Shown here in pieces: positions 62,118 through 64,000 of a stretch of DNA of 64,000 nt. The stretch is from Bryopsis sp. KO-2023 (Eukaryota > Chlorophyta > Ulvophyceae > Bryopsidales > Bryopsidaceae): assembly GCA_030272585.1 (NCBI GenBank), contig BSYQ01000008.1:4030001-4094000 (forward strand), written 5' to 3'. Both the position numbers and the translations under genes were made by a program. A model generated the notes under the pieces. That model was given only the letters and a program-made list of their open reading frames with translations. It had not been told where the DNA came from and did not search any database. Numbering within the stretch: the first letter of the stretch is position 1; each line of letters starts with the position of its first letter.

Positions 62118-63953
62118 CTAGTTTCCCTGTTTCTGTCTGCAATTGGCCGCTGTATGACCAGTCTTATTGCAAACGGTACAGGTGCCAAGGGACATTTGTG
62201 TTCCCTGTTGGCTTTGTCGGCCACCTCCTCTTCGGTTCCCTCTTGACTGACCTCTTCCGCCCTGAACACTTGCTTGTGATCCAGCGCCAGTACCTCCAGC
62301 AACTGAGGTGTATCCATATCCGCTTCCGCCGCCGGTTGTTGACCCTTGCGGCGCGGATTGTGTTTGTCTGCCACCTCTTCCGGAACGACCTCCTCTTTGT
62401 CCGCCTCGTCGTCCGCCCCTTTGGGTTTGTTGCTGGAACGGGTTATAACGGCCCGTCATCTGGGACAGCGTTCCCCCAATGTTCTGAATCATTTGGAGGG
62501 CGCCCTCGTAATCTCCGTCTAGCTCTGCCCGCAATCGAAGATCATACTGCAATTGCGTTGGCAACGAGGCTTCAAATATTCTGTAGGCCTCCTGGTCGCT
62601 CAACTCCCGACACCGCGAACGGTATAGTCGGAATTTCTGACAGTAGTCCACAATGTTCATGCTGCCAGCAAGCTTTAGACGTCCGAGCTCGTCCCGATTG
62701 TGCCGCTCCCGGTTAATAGGCTCAAAACGCGAAACGAATTGTTCCACAAATTCGTCCCACGACAGCGCCGATAAATATCTTCTTTGCATGGGCGTTGAAG
62801 TTACCCAAGCCGCCGCTGCGCCTCCGAGTAGGGTCAATGCTATTGGGACACGCTCCGGATCGTGGACGTTCAATGCATCAAAGTGAGTGGTGAGTCCCTC
62901 TATCCATTCCGAGGGTAACTCCCGGTTCTTATTTTCTGGATAGAACCGTTCTGGTGCGGGCAACCTTAGTGGGGCGACCGCAAACGGCCGTGCCGCTGCC
63001 GCTACCACTGGTGCCACCACCTGAGGTGGTTGTTGGGGAACAACTTGCGGCTGACCTTGTTGGTCAGGGTCAAAGAAGTTCGGAATGGCTTGTCCGCCTT
63101 CCACTTCTTCTTCCACTTCATCGCCGCCGAGTTCCTCCAATTTTGCCACCACCTCATCCACTCGTGCATTTAACTGCTGTTCCACTACATCCGTTCTTCC
63201 GCGCGCGGACCTTCTCAGATCATCCAGTCGCGCGTCGAACGCATTTCTCTGCGTTCGTTGCGTGTCCGCCAAGGTGTTTGTTACTTGGGTTACACGTTCT
63301 CCAATTTCTCGGACCGCATTTCCCATACGTGCAATTTCAGCTGGGTTTACCGCTGGTGGTGCGTCTGTAGGAATTTGTTCCACCCGCTGCTCCACCGCCG
63401 CCAAACGGCGCAATAGCTGTTGCATTTGTCCGTTTGCGGTCTCGCGGAATTGCTGATTTGCGGTGCGATCCCTTTGTCGACTCTCCGCTGCATGCTGCAA
63501 TGCTTGTCGGAGTTCTCCCACTTGGGCAGTCAATTGATCAATGCGCTGGTTAGCCTGATTGTTGCTCTCTCGTAACGTCCGCAGTTCATTTGAGTATGTC
63601 GCCACTTCCGCTCGAAGTGGAGTGAGAGTTTCACGAACCTCTTGAACTTGTCGGTCGAGTGCTGCATACAAACCATCCAAACGCCGGGTTGCCTCGGTTA
63701 AACGTCGCACATTGCCTTGTCCGTCATTGCGGGTCTGCTCGATTAATCCGTGGATATTTTCAAGCTGTTGATCCACATGTGCTATCCGCGAATCAATAGC
63801 CCGCTGTAGCTCTCGGTGCCGCGTATGCAACCGCATGTGGTCGGCATAGCGGGCATAAACTCCGCTAGAGCTAGCGGGAACTGTTCCCGGAGATACAACT
63901 CGCGGTGTAGTTCCTCCTCTGACGGACACCTGTCCGACAACGTCGGCTTCCAT
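62118..63953 (-). CDS. gag: Element B Gag
   Basis: 611 aa from the ATG at 63953; the frame is open to the window edge, so a start further right is possible. Residues ~40-290 are helical with coiled-coil character, followed by an acidic stretch and a Pro/Gln/Val-rich linker. The gag core has PERFYPENKNRELPSEWIEG, AAAAWVTSTP and EFVEQFVSRFEP, the standard Ty3-type retrotransposon gag pattern. The C-terminal part is Arg-Gly-rich and ends in one CCHC knuckle (CTVCNKTGHTAANC). No internal stops. Plan is similar to family C Gag but shorter and not closely related in sequence. Confidence 0.9.
   Translation of the reverse strand: MEADVVGQVSVRGGTTPRVVSPGTVPASSSGVYARYADHMRLHTRHRELQRAIDSRIAHVDQQLENIHGLIEQTRNDGQGNVRRLTEATRRLDGLYAALDRQVQEVRETLTPLRAEVATYSNELRTLRESNNQANQRIDQLTAQVGELRQALQHAAESRQRDRTANQQFRETANGQMQQLLRRLAAVEQRVEQIPTDAPPAVNPAEIARMGNAVREIGERVTQVTNTLADTQRTQRNAFDARLDDLRRSARGRTDVVEQQLNARVDEVVAKLEELGGDEVEEEVEGGQAIPNFFDPDQQGQPQVVPQQPPQVVAPVVAAAARPFAVAPLRLPAPERFYPENKNRELPSEWIEGLTTHFDALNVHDPERVPIALTLLGGAAAAWVTSTPMQRRYLSALSWDEFVEQFVSRFEPINRERHNRDELGRLKLAGSMNIVDYCQKFRLYRSRCRELSDQEAYRIFEASLPTQLQYDLRLRAELDGDYEGALQMIQNIGGTLSQMTGRYNPFQQQTQRGGRRGGQRGGRSGRGGRQTQSAPQGSTTGGGSGYGYTSVAGGTGAGSQASVQGGRGQSRGNRRGGGRQSQQGTQMSLGTCTVCNKTGHTAANCRQKQGN
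62121..62127 (-). promoter_or_regulatory. Candidate -1 frameshift site of element B (G GGA AAC)
   Basis: GGGAAAC in the gag frame directly followed by the gag stop TAG. This heptamer fits the X XXY YYZ rule and is used by some retroviruses at gag junctions. Confidence 0.6.
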
Positions 63954-64000
63954 CGGCTCACCATCACCACCATCATCATGGCGATGTGGCGATTGTGCTA
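63954..64000 (-). other. Window edge, upstream of element B gag
   Basis: An open His/Asp/Gly-rich frame continuous with gag. The element B leader, primer-binding site and 5' LTR must lie beyond the window. Confidence 0.4.

Larger units (their letters stand above)
47468..64000 (-). mobile_element. Element B: a second chromovirus, split by family C copy 4 and cut by the window end
   Basis: Minus strand: gag (62118-63953), pol 5' part (58444-61935) and pol 3' part (47468-48348). The two pol parts are separated exactly by copy 4 and its 5-bp duplication. Proteins are clearly related in plan to family C but distinct in sequence, and there is no third ORF visible after the chromodomain. Its 5' LTR and leader lie beyond 64000. 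Confidence 0.88.

Overview
This is a eukaryotic genomic window made almost entirely of nested transposable elements, with one convincing non-transposon gene. The LTR retrotransposons with C-terminal chromodomains, the hAT DNA transposon remnant, candidate introns and a TATA/CCAAT-type promoter rule out a prokaryote. A large, repeat-rich plant or streptophyte-alga genome fits best; a Chara-like alga is only an impression, not something the sequence proves.

Layout. 1-5130 is AT-rich sequence with few genes (a possible last exon near 1-216 and a small GC-rich ORF at 4392-4622). 5131-31782 is a composite: a plus-strand Ty3-like element ('element A') bounded by matching ~273-bp LTRs (5131-5405 and 31512-31782) with a 4-bp AAAT duplication outside them. 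It has been broken by two minus-strand copies of a ~10.1-kb chromovirus ('family C', copy 1 at 5714-14820 and copy 2 at 16995-27082) and by a hAT fragment (27083-28982). What remains of element A is 5' LTR, primer-binding site, a gag-protease piece (14821-16994), an RT-RNase H-integrase piece (about 28983-31489) and the 3' LTR. 31783-34770 holds a secreted hemopexin-repeat gene (33627-34298) with a plausible promoter. Family C copy 3 follows (34771-44867, minus strand). 44868-47467 is decayed sequence. From 47468 to the window end lies a second, minus-strand chromovirus ('element B'), whose integrase is split by a complete plus-strand family C copy 4 (48349-58443) flanked by a perfect GTCGC duplication.

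Family C is the main biological interest. Each full copy reads LTR - primer-binding site - gag (883 aa) - pol (protease, RT, RNase H, integrase, chromodomain) - a third ORF - polypurine tract - LTR. Pol lies in the -1 frame and is open from the gag stop, where a G TTA AAC heptamer abuts the gag stop codon; element B has GGGAAAC in the same place, so both probably make Gag-Pol by -1 frameshifting. The third ORF starts about 450 bp after pol, behind a TATA-like TTATAAG. It encodes a 604-aa protein with a long N-terminal coiled coil, a basic nuclear-signal-like stretch, an acidic middle and a C-terminal Cys/His array spaced like a RING finger. It is full length in three of the four copies. I do not recognise it as a standard retrotransposon protein, and it is the best candidate here for an undescribed system.

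Copy 2 carries two different LTR subtypes and no target duplication, and the 5' half of the neighbouring hAT element is gone. This suggests recombination between elements, or an assembly join. Element and domain calls rest on motifs read by eye; no database search was possible.
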